In this document: piece after piece, positions 1-8,172 of the stretch
Layout of the letters: each line of letters opens with the position of its first letter
Numbering within the stretch: position 1 is the first letter of the stretch
Assembly (NCBI GenBank): GCA_002416505.1
Contig: DIAM01000020.1
Location: 37,077-101,076 of the forward strand
From: Gammaproteobacteria bacterium UBA5078
Lineage (GTDB): Bacteria > Pseudomonadota > Gammaproteobacteria > Pseudomonadales > Pseudohongiellaceae
DNA length: 64,000 nt
Direction of reading: 5' to 3'
Notes under the pieces: generated by a model
What the model saw: the letters and a program-made list of their open reading frames with translations, nothing else
What the model was told of the DNA's origin: nothing
Databases searched by the model: none
Position numbers and translations under genes: made by a program

Positions 1-999
1 CCCGACTTGATCTCGGAGACAGAAGAGCGCTTCGATGTGTCCTTGGCCAATGCCAGCGGCGACTATTTCCCGCAGTCGCCCACCTTCTCCATCGACCGCG
101 AGGAGATACGCGAGCGCCTCGGCAACTTCGATGTCGACCAATTGGACTTCTCTAACCTTACCGGCATCCTCGCCCTCACTCACGAGGAGATCCTCGAGGA
201 TGTTGACGGCGATAATATCGACGACTTCGTATTGCGTGAAGGCGGCAAGGTGTCACTCTTTGCCGGCACCGCCGATGGCATGGACTTCGCCCAGCCGAAA
301 CAGGTGCTGCGCTCCGGCGGCAATGTGCTTAAGGTGTTCCTACATGACGAGGATGGCGATGGCCGCAAAGACCTCTGGCTGTGGCGCATAGAGCCCATCT
401 CCGTCGGCGACCTATTCCTTTGGCTCGCCATCTCCGGCAGCGTCAATGTCGAGGCCTTCGTGTATCGCAATGAGGGCGAGAGCTTCGCGCGGCGCCCCGC
501 CCGTCAGGTCACCGTGGCGCTCAAATTCCCTTCGGCCGTGCGCATGATCAGTTCCGTTGTCGATATACGCGAACAGGCTCGCGCGGTCGAAAACTCTGCC
601 ACCATTCCGACCGCAGTCGCCAATATCTCCGGCGTAGGCAATGCCTTAGATCTAGTGGTATTGCTGGATGAACAGGTGCAGATATTCCACAACAGCATCG
701 CGCCGACACCGCCGCTGGCCGAGGATCGTTTCCTCGCCTCGCTCAATTACTCGCGCACACGCAACGATTATGAGATCGACGTGCGCCGTATCATCGATGA
801 ATTCGAGATCGCGCAGAACAAAGAACTGCGCACAGTACAGGGGCGTGCGGCGGATCAGAGCTTCGCCCTGCAACAGGCGATGCGCAATGGCGATCTGATA
901 AGCGCCAAACTCAATGCCGACGAGCGCGACGACCTATTCGTGTTTCTCGAACGCGGCAAAGAGCGTATCACTGGCGTCGTCTTACTCTCGAGCGACTAA
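1..999 (+). CDS. FG-GAP/VCBS-like repeat protein, C-terminal part
   Basis: The frame is open from the left edge of the window, so the true start lies outside and only about 332 residues are visible. Three acidic stretches rich in Asp and Gly (around DVDGDNIDD, DEDGDGRKD and LNADERDDL) resemble the calcium-binding loops of FG-GAP/VCBS beta-propeller repeats. These usually occur in exported or surface proteins. No membrane segment is visible in this part. The function of the whole protein cannot be read from this fragment; it is named only from the repeat pattern. Confidence 0.6.
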   Translation, partial: PDLISETEERFDVSLANASGDYFPQSPTFSIDREEIRERLGNFDVDQLDFSNLTGILALTHEEILEDVDGDNIDDFVLREGGKVSLFAGTADGMDFAQPKQVLRSGGNVLKVFLHDEDGDGRKDLWLWRIEPISVGDLFLWLAISGSVNVEAFVYRNEGESFARRPARQVTVALKFPSAVRMISSVVDIREQARAVENSATIPTAVANISGVGNALDLVVLLDEQVQIFHNSIAPTPPLAEDRFLASLNYSRTRNDYEIDVRRIIDEFEIAQNKELRTVQGRAADQSFALQQAMRNGDLISAKLNADERDDLFVFLERGKERITGVVLLSSD

Positions 1000-1059
1000 G
1001 TACCTAATAGCGGCATTCGTGCTATGGTGGCACGACACGCAGGCTACACTGGGGACACA

Positions 1060-1272
1060 ATGAAAAAAATACTCCTACGCACCTTTTTAATCGCCGTCGT
1101 CGTCGTCAACCTGCTCGCCTGGCTAGTCGATTATTATAGCGACGTCACAATTGCCTATTTGTTTCGCTTCGCCCTCATCATGGGCATCATGTTCATCAGC
1201 ACCATCTTCACGGGGGCAGCACTTCTTCTCGGCTTTCTCGACACGGAGGAGCGTAACGAGCACCCCGAGTAA
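1060..1272 (+). CDS. Small two-helix membrane protein
   Basis: A 70-residue protein starting MKKILLRTF. Two hydrophobic segments, about residues 5-22 and 30-55, are followed by a charged tail (DTEERNEHPE). The ATG at 1060 is preferred over the upstream ATG at 1024 because it gives a normal N-terminus directly before the first membrane segment. It lies about 60 bp after the FG-GAP-like gene and ahead of the SulP transporter on the same strand. I do not recognise the family; it is predicted to sit in the inner membrane. Confidence 0.55.
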   Translation: MKKILLRTFLIAVVVVNLLAWLVDYYSDVTIAYLFRFALIMGIMFISTIFTGAALLLGFLDTEERNEHPE

Positions 1273-1353
1273 GCAATGTTATGGCGCACTGAAACTTGGG
1301 TATAACAGGCGTATAATGCCGGCTTGCCCACCTCGATTGAGCCGAGCAGCCCT

Positions 1354-3108
1354 ATGCCTAGTCGCAACTATTTGTTTTCATTACGCTTCGCACATGCGCT
1401 TCGTAGTACGTTTAGTGCAGAGCCCTACACCCGCCAACGCTTCCTCCAAGACCTTCTCGCCGGCACTACAGTCGGAATCATCGCGATACCCCTCGCCATG
1501 GCACTCGCGGTCGCCAGCGGTGTAGAACCACAATACGGTCTGTATACGGCGATCATCGCCGGTTTTATCATCGCTCTCAGTGGCGGTTCTCGCTATAGCG
1601 TTTCCGGCCCGACCGCCGCCTTCGTGGTTATCCTCTACCCTATTGCACAGAACTATGGGCTCTCTGGCCTTCTCGTCGCCACCGTCATGTCAGGCATCAT
1701 TCTAGTAATCATGGCATTGCTTCGACTAGGGCGTTACATTCAATACATTCCAGAATCCGTCGTGCTGGGTTTCACCGGCGGCATCGCCGTCGTCATCGTG
1801 ATCCTGCAACTCAAGGATCTATTCGGTCTGCCCGTGGACGCACTGCCCGAGTCCTTCTTCGAGAAGATGCAGTTGCTAATCGAGATGGCTCCGCAGGTAC
1901 ATTGGCCGAGCCTTGCGATCTCTTCTTTGACCCTAGGCATCATGATCGTGTGGTCGCTGAGCAAGTCGCGCATTCCCGCGCAACTACCCGCCATGGTCAT
2001 CGCTAGCTTCGTCGGCATCGCACTGACTTACTACGACATGCCGGTAGATACGATCGGCTCGCGCTTCTCCTATACTCTGCCCGATGGGGTCGTCGGTGAA
2101 GGCATCGCGCCAGTACTCCCTCATCTCGAGTGGCCCTGGCAACGCGTTGGCAGCGATGGCATAGCGCCCGCATGGGGCTGGAGCACGATTCAGGCTCTAC
2201 TGCCCTCCGCCCTCGCCATCGCCATGCTCGGCGCCATCGAATCACTGCTGTGCGCCGTCGTACTCGACGGCATGAGTGGCAAGCGCCATAGCGCCAATAG
2301 CGAATTGCTCGGCCAGGGCATCGGCAATATCGTGGCCCCCTTCTTCGGCGGCATCACGGCTACTGCTGCGCTCGCCCGCTCGGCAACCAACTTCCGCGCG
2401 GGTGCCTATTCTCCCATCGCGGCGATGATCCATTCGGTGATGGTACTGCTTGGCCTCGTTGCCCTTAGCCGCCTGCTCAGCTATTTGCCGATGCCGGCGA
2501 TGGCCTCGCTCCTACTGTTCGTAGCGTGGCGCATGAGCGAAGCGCCCAAGGCGCTGCATCTATTGAAGACAGCGCCACGCAGCGACATCGCTATCTTCCT
2601 CACCTGCTTCGTGCTCACCGTGATGTTCGACATGGTGGTCGCCATAGGCACAGGAATGGTCTTGGCGTCCCTGCTGTTCATGAAAGAGATTGCGGATATG
2701 ACACGGGTGTCCGATATCAGCTCTAGTAAGCGATTCGCGCCCGAGGGAGCACCGGAGGGTTGGAGTGTCATTAAGATAAGTGGGCCATTGTTTTTCGCGG
2801 CGGCGGACCGAGTCTTTGGAGAGATAGCGGCAGAACACCTTGGCGAACGCGGCACGATTCTCTACCTCGATGGAGTGCCTGTGTTGGATGCCGGAGGGCT
2901 CTCTGCGCTAGAGCGTTTGATGCATAAATGCGCCGAACAGAACAGTTTCCTGATGTTGGCAGATCTGCAGTTTCAGCCACTGAAGACTCTGGCCCATGCG
3001 GGAATTCAACCACGCTCGGGCGAGTTCGCGCTCTACTCGACGCTCGCCGATGCCCTCGATGCGGCAGGAAATCGGGCCAGCGGAAATGACGAGGCCACGC
3101 TACGCTGA
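1354..3108 (+). CDS. SulP (SLC26) family anion transporter with STAS domain
   Basis: A 584-residue inner-membrane transporter of the sulfate permease family, which moves sulfate, bicarbonate or other anions. The N-terminal two thirds is a series of hydrophobic helices. It carries the family-type stretch around VEPQYGLYTAI and SRYSVSGPTAAF near residues 55-90. The last 120 residues form a STAS domain (GPLFFAAADRVF, LDGVPVLDAGGLSALE). The ATG at 1354 is chosen over the in-frame TTG at 1324. A TATAAT hexamer lies at 1312-1317, with no convincing -35 element. The 3' end overlaps the convergent thiopurine methyltransferase gene by 9 bp. The substrate cannot be told from the sequence. Confidence 0.9.
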   Translation: MPSRNYLFSLRFAHALRSTFSAEPYTRQRFLQDLLAGTTVGIIAIPLAMALAVASGVEPQYGLYTAIIAGFIIALSGGSRYSVSGPTAAFVVILYPIAQNYGLSGLLVATVMSGIILVIMALLRLGRYIQYIPESVVLGFTGGIAVVIVILQLKDLFGLPVDALPESFFEKMQLLIEMAPQVHWPSLAISSLTLGIMIVWSLSKSRIPAQLPAMVIASFVGIALTYYDMPVDTIGSRFSYTLPDGVVGEGIAPVLPHLEWPWQRVGSDGIAPAWGWSTIQALLPSALAIAMLGAIESLLCAVVLDGMSGKRHSANSELLGQGIGNIVAPFFGGITATAALARSATNFRAGAYSPIAAMIHSVMVLLGLVALSRLLSYLPMPAMASLLLFVAWRMSEAPKALHLLKTAPRSDIAIFLTCFVLTVMFDMVVAIGTGMVLASLLFMKEIADMTRVSDISSSKRFAPEGAPEGWSVIKISGPLFFAAADRVFGEIAAEHLGERGTILYLDGVPVLDAGGLSALERLMHKCAEQNSFLMLADLQFQPLKTLAHAGIQPRSGEFALYSTLADALDAAGNRASGNDEATLR

Positions 3109-3741
3109 GGAGCTTAGCAGATAGACTTTCTCGACCGCTTCGACTTTGCCTTTTAGGCCTCCAGCCAACGCCTTGGCCTGCAATACGCGTGGCACATAGT
3201 GTGCAGCATAATGTGTGCGCACCTCATCCTCACCGACTGCGAATGGCGGCCCGGCCAACTGAGCTTGGTCATACTCGAAACAGACCAATAGCTGCTGCGC
3301 GTTGTGGGTAAGCTTGCGCAGGTGCTGGGCATAGCCTGCACGCATCCCAGCGGGTAGCGCGACCAGCGCCGCACGATCATAGATGGCATCGACATCGCCT
3401 AACACCATGCTGTTTAAAGCGAAAATATCGCCCACATAGATATCGACACGCTCGGCACTATAGTGCTGGAAATTAGTGTGCTGCTCGATCTTGGGCGCAA
3501 GCCCCATCTCTTCGAATAACTCTTTCGTGGCCACCTCGCTTAGCTCCGCGCCGACCACTCGAAAACCCTGGGAAAGCAGCCAAGCGATGTCCCTAGTCTT
3601 GCCGCATAGTGGAAGAAAGAGACATGCGCCCTCATCGAGATCGAGCTGGGTTAGATTACTCACGAGAATAGGGTTGACCTTAGCCTCATGAAACGCTATT
3701 TCCTTCTTCTCCCACTTCTCGTGCCAGAAACTCGCTTCCAT
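3100..3741 (-). CDS. tpm: Thiopurine S-methyltransferase
   Basis: A 213-residue cytoplasmic SAM-dependent methyltransferase of the bacterial TPMT family. These enzymes methylate thiopurines and, in bacteria, can methylate selenium or tellurium oxyanions. The family N-terminus (FWHEKWEKKEIAFHE) and the SAM-binding stretch FLPLCGKTRDIAWLLSQGF followed by VVGAELSEVA are plain. The length matches the family. A GAGAG Shine-Dalgarno precedes the ATG at 3741. The gene stands alone and converges on the SulP gene with a short overlap of stop codons. Confidence 0.92.
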   Translation of the reverse strand: MEASFWHEKWEKKEIAFHEAKVNPILVSNLTQLDLDEGACLFLPLCGKTRDIAWLLSQGFRVVGAELSEVATKELFEEMGLAPKIEQHTNFQHYSAERVDIYVGDIFALNSMVLGDVDAIYDRAALVALPAGMRAGYAQHLRKLTHNAQQLLVCFEYDQAQLAGPPFAVGEDEVRTHYAAHYVPRVLQAKALAGGLKGKVEAVEKVYLLSSSA

Positions 3742-3783
3742 AGCGACAACTCTCTCTTATTGGAATTCAACCAGACCGCTGCA

Positions 3784-3978
3784 TTACTTGTTTTCTTCTT
3801 CGGGCTCCAGCACCGGTTCCGCGACGCTGGTCTTGAGCCGTCCTGAGCGACGCAGAGACTCGCGCAAGACGTACTCGATCTGCCCGTTCAAGGAACGCAA
3901 ATCGTCGTCCGCCCAGCGTTGCATCGCCTCGATGACCGCTGGGTTGATCCGCAATGGATATGACTTCTTACTACTCAT
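3784..3978 (-). CDS. Ribbon-helix-helix (Arc-type) DNA-binding protein
   Basis: A 64-residue protein with a short basic strand ([13 protein letters not shown]) followed by two predicted helices ([27 protein letters not shown]). This is the Arc/MetJ ribbon-helix-helix fold, which binds DNA as a dimer. The tail is acidic ([11 protein letters not shown]). It lies 31 bp downstream of the SPFH gene on the same strand, so the two are probably one transcript. A perfect inverted repeat upstream of the SPFH gene (4903-4923) is a candidate target, which would make this an autoregulator. That link is inferred. No toxin gene adjoins it. Confidence 0.8.
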   Translation of the reverse strand: MSSKKSYPLRINPAVIEAMQRWADDDLRSLNGQIEYVLRESLRRSGRLKTSVAEPVLEPEEENK

Positions 3979-4009
3979 TTAAACCTATACCGCTCGCGTT
4001 GAGTGAAGA

Positions 4010-4873
4010 TCAATACAAGGACCCGGTGTTAACAACGGGTTGCGTAGCGCGGTCCGAACATAGCACCACCAACAGATTGCTGACCATGTGTGCGCGCCGC
4101 TCGTTATCTAGTTCAACGACTTCATTGGCTGTTAGTTTATCGAGCGCCATCTGCACCATGCCTACGGCTCCCTCAACAATGCGCTCACGCGCGGCGATGA
4201 TCGCCCCTGCCTGCTGGCGCTGCAGCATCGCACCCGCGATCTCGGGGGAATAGGCGAGGTGGCTGATGCGGGCGTCCTGAACCGCTACGCCTGCCTCTGC
4301 GAGGCGTTCGGCCAACTGTGCCGCGAGGTCATGGGATATCTCCGTGGCGTGGCTACGCAGAGCGACCTGGCCGCTGTCACCCTGATCGTATGGATAGCTC
4401 GTGGCCATGCTGCGCAGGGCCGCCTCGGCCTGAATATGTACGAAGCTCTCGTAGTCATCGACATTGTAGACGGCCTCGGCCGAATCCATCACTCGCCATA
4501 CTACGACTGCGGCAATCTCAATGGGGCTGCCTTCGAGTTCATTGACCTTGAGCTTGCCTGACTCGAAATTGCGAATCCGCAGGGATACTCGGCGCGACTT
4601 ATAGAAAGGGTTATTAAAGCGCAGGCCCTGATCCTTCACCGTGCCTACGTATTTGCCGAACAGGCTCAACACGGCGGCCTGATTGGGCTCTACCATATAC
4701 AGACCGGCCAGACAGAACAGGCTCAGCCCGCCCACAACGAAGCAGACCAACATACCCAGCGTATTAACAACTGCGCCGAATTGAATAAAATTCCAGATTG
4801 ACGCCAGCGCAAGCACTCCTAAAGCGATGGCCACTGGTATACCAGGCAATGATGAAATCGATTTTTCTTTCAT
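4010..4873 (-). CDS. SPFH (band 7/stomatin-like) domain membrane protein
   Basis: A 287-residue protein with two N-terminal hydrophobic segments (about residues 8-25 and 33-55), then an SPFH domain beginning near [19 protein letters not shown]. The C-terminal half is helical and rich in Ala, Glu and Arg ([36 protein letters not shown]), as in flotillin and prohibitin relatives that form membrane scaffolds. The start at 4873 is chosen because a strong GGAGGG lies 7 bases upstream; a longer open frame begins at 4963. It is paired with the downstream ribbon-helix-helix gene. Confidence 0.85.
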   Translation of the reverse strand: MKEKSISSLPGIPVAIALGVLALASIWNFIQFGAVVNTLGMLVCFVVGGLSLFCLAGLYMVEPNQAAVLSLFGKYVGTVKDQGLRFNNPFYKSRRVSLRIRNFESGKLKVNELEGSPIEIAAVVVWRVMDSAEAVYNVDDYESFVHIQAEAALRSMATSYPYDQGDSGQVALRSHATEISHDLAAQLAERLAEAGVAVQDARISHLAYSPEIAGAMLQRQQAGAIIAARERIVEGAVGMVQMALDKLTANEVVELDNERRAHMVSNLLVVLCSDRATQPVVNTGSLY

Positions 4874-4902
4874 GGGTTTCCCTCCGATTAACTGAGCTCC
4901 AT

Positions 4903-4923
4903 TAGATATCATATTGATATCTA
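4903..4923 (-). promoter_or_regulatory. Palindromic operator candidate upstream of the SPFH gene
   Basis: The sequence is a perfect inverted repeat with 9-bp arms, TAGATATCA and TGATATCTA, separated by TAT. It lies 30-50 bp upstream of the SPFH start codon, just where a promoter is expected; TTGCAA lies beside it on the minus strand. Ribbon-helix-helix proteins bind short inverted repeats of this kind, and one is encoded in the same operon. The regulatory role is inferred. Confidence 0.5.
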
Positions 4924-5065
4924 TTTGCAACAGCTTTTTAGCTCTAGCATAGCTCCACATCAATCACAGCCCTGCGCTTTACGGCACTCGCGCGCAGAGC
5001 AGAGCATTGTTCTAGCCCCCGCGAGGACTGTAGACTAACGCTCTAACGTAATTGGGTAGATATGT

Positions 5066-5971
5066 ATGCAGCTTAGAAGACTCACTTTCGCACTGATCGC
5101 GTTATGCCATGCGAGTGGCCAGACGCAGGCACAATCCAATGACTTCTTCGATGTCAGCATGGCGATGCACCACGACGATAACATCAGCCGCGCGCTACTG
5201 AGCTCCGACCGTCACGCGGACGAGAATCTAGAGCTCGTGCTCTCCGGCGGGCGCCTCGTGCAATTGCGCAGCCAAGACACACTGACTCTGTTCGGCAGCG
5301 TCGGCGTCAATCGCTTTCAACAGTTCGATGGACTCGACAATAACTCGCTCAACCTAGGGGCTAGCCTGCAACACAAATTCGGCCTAGGAGCCTATGCCCC
5401 GGCCGTTAGCAGCGGGCTGAGCTGGACACGTCATGACAGCGACACCAAGGTGCGCACACGCGACACGCTCGAGTTAAGTCTCGACTACCGCAAGCGCCTT
5501 GCCCCGGAATGGGATTTTGCGGCCGGATTGGCCTATGAGTTCAATGAAGGGCTTAACGATGGCGCGAAATACGCCAGCAGATACAGCCCCAAAAACGACA
5601 TCTTCGACTTCGAGCAGGCCTCGGCATTCGCGTCATTAGACTATACCTTCCGCAATTTCTCCTCCGTGAGTGCGAGCTATAGCTATGTGGATGGCAACAC
5701 CGTCTCTAGCGCTCTAGCGCCGAACCCTACGCTGTTGGCCATCGCCGATGCTCTAGCCCTCGACTCCGCCTTCCCCGCACCTTCAGGGCGCATGATCGTG
5801 GCCTATACACTCGCCACGAAGGCGCATCTCTACTCGCTGAACTGGAGTGTCCCGATTGGGCGCGATAGCTCACTCACCGCGGGCTACAGCCGGCAGCAAA
5901 TTCAGGCGCGTGCGGGGGTTGATTATACAAACGACAGGGTCAGCCTGACTTTCATGCATATCCTGAAATAA
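5066..5971 (+). CDS. Outer-membrane beta-barrel-like protein, unknown function
   Basis: A 301-residue protein with a Sec signal peptide likely cut after TQAQ (about residue 22). The mature part has alternating polar and hydrophobic strands with many aromatic residues (LTLFGSVGVNRF, FASLDYTFRNFSSVSASYSYV, SLTAGYSRQQI), as in outer-membrane barrels. There are no cysteines of note and no enzyme motif. It stands alone between divergent and convergent neighbours, so context gives no function. The barrel call rests on strand pattern only. Confidence 0.65.
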   Translation: MQLRRLTFALIALCHASGQTQAQSNDFFDVSMAMHHDDNISRALLSSDRHADENLELVLSGGRLVQLRSQDTLTLFGSVGVNRFQQFDGLDNNSLNLGASLQHKFGLGAYAPAVSSGLSWTRHDSDTKVRTRDTLELSLDYRKRLAPEWDFAAGLAYEFNEGLNDGAKYASRYSPKNDIFDFEQASAFASLDYTFRNFSSVSASYSYVDGNTVSSALAPNPTLLAIADALALDSAFPAPSGRMIVAYTLATKAHLYSLNWSVPIGRDSSLTAGYSRQQIQARAGVDYTNDRVSLTFMHILK

Positions 5972-5994
5972 TCAGGCGGACCCTCTGTAGCGGT

Positions 5995-6798
5995 TTATTC
6001 TTTGACGAACTTCAAGGTCATGCGATCGCTCTCGCCTATGGCGATATACTTGGCACGATCGGCGTCGGCGACGTTCTGCAGTGTCGGTGGCAGATTCCAC
6101 ACCCCACCTGGATGATCTTTAGTATCGGCTGGGTTGGCATTGATCTCTGAGCGAGCCGCGAGCGCGAAACCATGCTTAGCCATCGCGTCGATCAGCTGCT
6201 GCTCGTGAATATAACCCGTACCAGGCTGGAACGCTTCATCGGCACCACGACGATGATCGACGATGCCCACGATACCGCCGGTTTTCAACGCATTGTGCCA
6301 AGCCATGATGATGTTATCGGGCCCAGCCGTAAGCCAATTGTGTGCATTGCGGAAGTCTAAGATCGCATCCACTGTGCCGGCCGGCGCTATCTCGGAGACT
6401 CGCTCAGAGACCTGCTCGCTAATCACCACTTCGGAATAGACAGGATCGCTGGCCAAGAGTTGATCTAGCGCCGTTACCCTGTTCGCCATATACGCAGCAG
6501 GAGGGTTGTCGGAACGATCGAACGTCGCCGCGATTAATGTGCCTTCGGCTTTCAGATAGGGGGCGAGGATCTCGGTATACCAACCCGTACCAGGCCACAT
6601 CTCTACCACGGTTGAATTCTTCTTAATGCCAAAAAAGTCTAGCGTCTCATAGGGGTGACGATATACGTCTCGAGCCTTGTTATCGGCATTTCGAGTCGGC
6701 GCCTCAACGGCTAACATGAGGTCGTGGTTATGCTGTGCTAGTGCAGGCATTCCCACGCTGCTGAGAATAATCGCAACGAGTGCGAACATTTTTTTCAT
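5995..6798 (-). CDS. Class I SAM methyltransferase-like protein with a signal peptide
   Basis: A 267-residue protein that starts with a clear Sec signal peptide (MKKMFALVAII to about PALAQ). After it comes a class I methyltransferase core with motif I as VVEMWPGTGWYTEILAPYL, then AEGTLIAATF, an acidic strand near TVDAILDFRN, and GGIVGIVDHR. Relatives are annotated as predicted methyltransferases of the COG4798 type. The ATG at 6798 is preferred because TAGGAGCC lies 6 bases upstream. An exported SAM-dependent enzyme is odd because SAM is cytoplasmic; the protein may have another ligand. The gene is divergent from the HupE/UreJ-like gene. Confidence 0.8.
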   Translation of the reverse strand: MKKMFALVAIILSSVGMPALAQHNHDLMLAVEAPTRNADNKARDVYRHPYETLDFFGIKKNSTVVEMWPGTGWYTEILAPYLKAEGTLIAATFDRSDNPPAAYMANRVTALDQLLASDPVYSEVVISEQVSERVSEIAPAGTVDAILDFRNAHNWLTAGPDNIIMAWHNALKTGGIVGIVDHRRGADEAFQPGTGYIHEQQLIDAMAKHGFALAARSEINANPADTKDHPGGVWNLPPTLQNVADADRAKYIAIGESDRMTLKFVKE

Positions 6799-6959
6799 AA
6801 ATCGGGCTCCTATAGAGAGTTCTTCTCTAAAATATAATGTCATGCGAAACAGTTAAGCAGAAGACTAAGCACAGCGCCAAGCCAACAAGCAGTGGTAAGC
6901 CCGCATTGTATCTGCTAAAAGTAATCAACAACTACCAAGACAGGCAAACAACTCAAAAG

Positions 6960-7742
6960 ATGTCGAAAATCCCTAAAATATTTCATCAGACCCGATTCTT
7001 ACTCACAGCCCTCGCCCTCCTGATCTGCGCCCCCTCCTATGGACACGATGTATCGGCCGTGGCACGCGAGCGCATGCAAAATGGCGGAGTGCTCGACTAT
7101 ATCTGGACTGGCGCGGAGCACATGCTCACCGGCTACGACCATTTACTGTTCCTGCTCGGAGTGATGTTCTTCCTCACCCGCTTTCGCGACATCCTCAAGT
7201 TCGTCACCGCGTTCACGCTCGGCCACACCATCACACTGGTATTCGCCACCTATGCAGGCATCACTGCTGACCATTATCTGATCGATGCCGTCATCGCCCT
7301 CACCGTCATGTATAAGGGTTTCGAGAACCTCGATGGCTTCCGACGCTGGCTGGCGTGCTCCGCCCCGCCGCTTCTCATCATGGTGTTCGGCTTCGGCTTG
7401 ATTCATGGCTTCGGTCTGTCTGCGCGCCTGCAAGACCTCACCCTTGGCAGTGAGGACGGGCTGCTCGCCAAGATCCTGTATTTCAATCTCGGCGTGGAAC
7501 TCGGTCAGATTGCGGCGCTTCTCGTGATGGCCGTGGCCATCCGCGCGTGGCAGAAGACCACTGTGTGGGTGCCCATCACACGCATCAGCAATGGCTTGCT
7601 AGTGTTCTTCGGCTTCCTGCTCCTACTATTCCAACTCCATGGCTATGTGCACGAGAGCGGCCTCATTCATGGGCCAGAGGCAGGGGCGGCCGCGCCCGGC
7701 GAGATGCATAGCCACGACGGAGGCGAACCCCATGCGCACTAG
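6960..7742 (+). CDS. HupE/UreJ family membrane protein
   Basis: A 260-residue protein with a signal peptide or first helix (FLLTALALLICAPSYGH) and about six more membrane segments. Family marks are TGYDHLLFLLGVMFFL, FTLGHTITLVF and FGFGLIHGFGLS, with histidines inside the helices. The C-terminus is His-rich (MHSHDGGEPHAH), which suggests metal binding. HupE and UreJ proteins are nickel or cobalt permeases, but this branch often occurs away from hydrogenase and urease genes, as here. The ATG at 6960 has a poor Shine-Dalgarno; an in-frame ATG exists at 6837. The gene overlaps the next one by 11 bp. Confidence 0.85.
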   Translation: MSKIPKIFHQTRFLLTALALLICAPSYGHDVSAVARERMQNGGVLDYIWTGAEHMLTGYDHLLFLLGVMFFLTRFRDILKFVTAFTLGHTITLVFATYAGITADHYLIDAVIALTVMYKGFENLDGFRRWLACSAPPLLIMVFGFGLIHGFGLSARLQDLTLGSEDGLLAKILYFNLGVELGQIAALLVMAVAIRAWQKTTVWVPITRISNGLLVFFGFLLLLFQLHGYVHESGLIHGPEAGAAAPGEMHSHDGGEPHAH

Positions 7743-8154
7743 ATTACTAGCGATCCTCGCCGGCCTCATTCTGCTACTACCATTACAAGTGAGCTACGCC
7801 CAGGAACCGTCACTACAACTGCTCGTCGATGACACGGTCATTATCGGCATCGTGACTAAAACTGACGGGAGTCCCGCGGCGGATCTGTCTCTTTTACTAC
7901 AGGACAGCTCGCATCCACAGAGTGCTGCCACTATCCTCAAGACCGATGCGGCGGGGGTGTTTATGTTTACGGCCGAGGCGCTGACACGATACCGTGCCAG
8001 CGCCGTCGTAGATGGACGCACCATCAGCGCTACGACGAGCACTGGAGAGGGACCACCGGCGCCTTTTCAATGGCCGCCGATCTATGTGACCCTGGGCCTG
8101 TTGCTGCTACTGTCTTTGATTCCCGCGCATTTCCTAAAACGCGAAGACGCCTAG
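7732..8154 (+). CDS. Small periplasmic protein with C-terminal membrane anchor
   Basis: A 140-residue protein with a Sec signal peptide (MRTRLLAILAGLILLL to about SYAQ), a periplasmic domain of about 80 residues, and a C-terminal helix (VTLGLLLLLSLIPAHFL) with a basic tail KRED. The domain reads like a carboxypeptidase-regulatory/Ig-like fold (VTKTDGSPAADLSLLLQD, LKTDAAGVFMFTAEAL). Its start overlaps the end of the HupE/UreJ-like gene by 11 bp, so the two are translationally coupled and probably work together in the inner membrane. The fold call is by pattern only. Confidence 0.7.
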   Translation: MRTRLLAILAGLILLLPLQVSYAQEPSLQLLVDDTVIIGIVTKTDGSPAADLSLLLQDSSHPQSAATILKTDAAGVFMFTAEALTRYRASAVVDGRTISATTSTGEGPPAPFQWPPIYVTLGLLLLLSLIPAHFLKREDA

Positions 8155-8172
8155 CCGTCGCGCTTGCGCCGC

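Noticed and set aside
3784..3978. The ribbon-helix-helix gene as an antitoxin
   Set aside because: No toxin-sized gene adjoins it on either side; the partner is an SPFH membrane protein.
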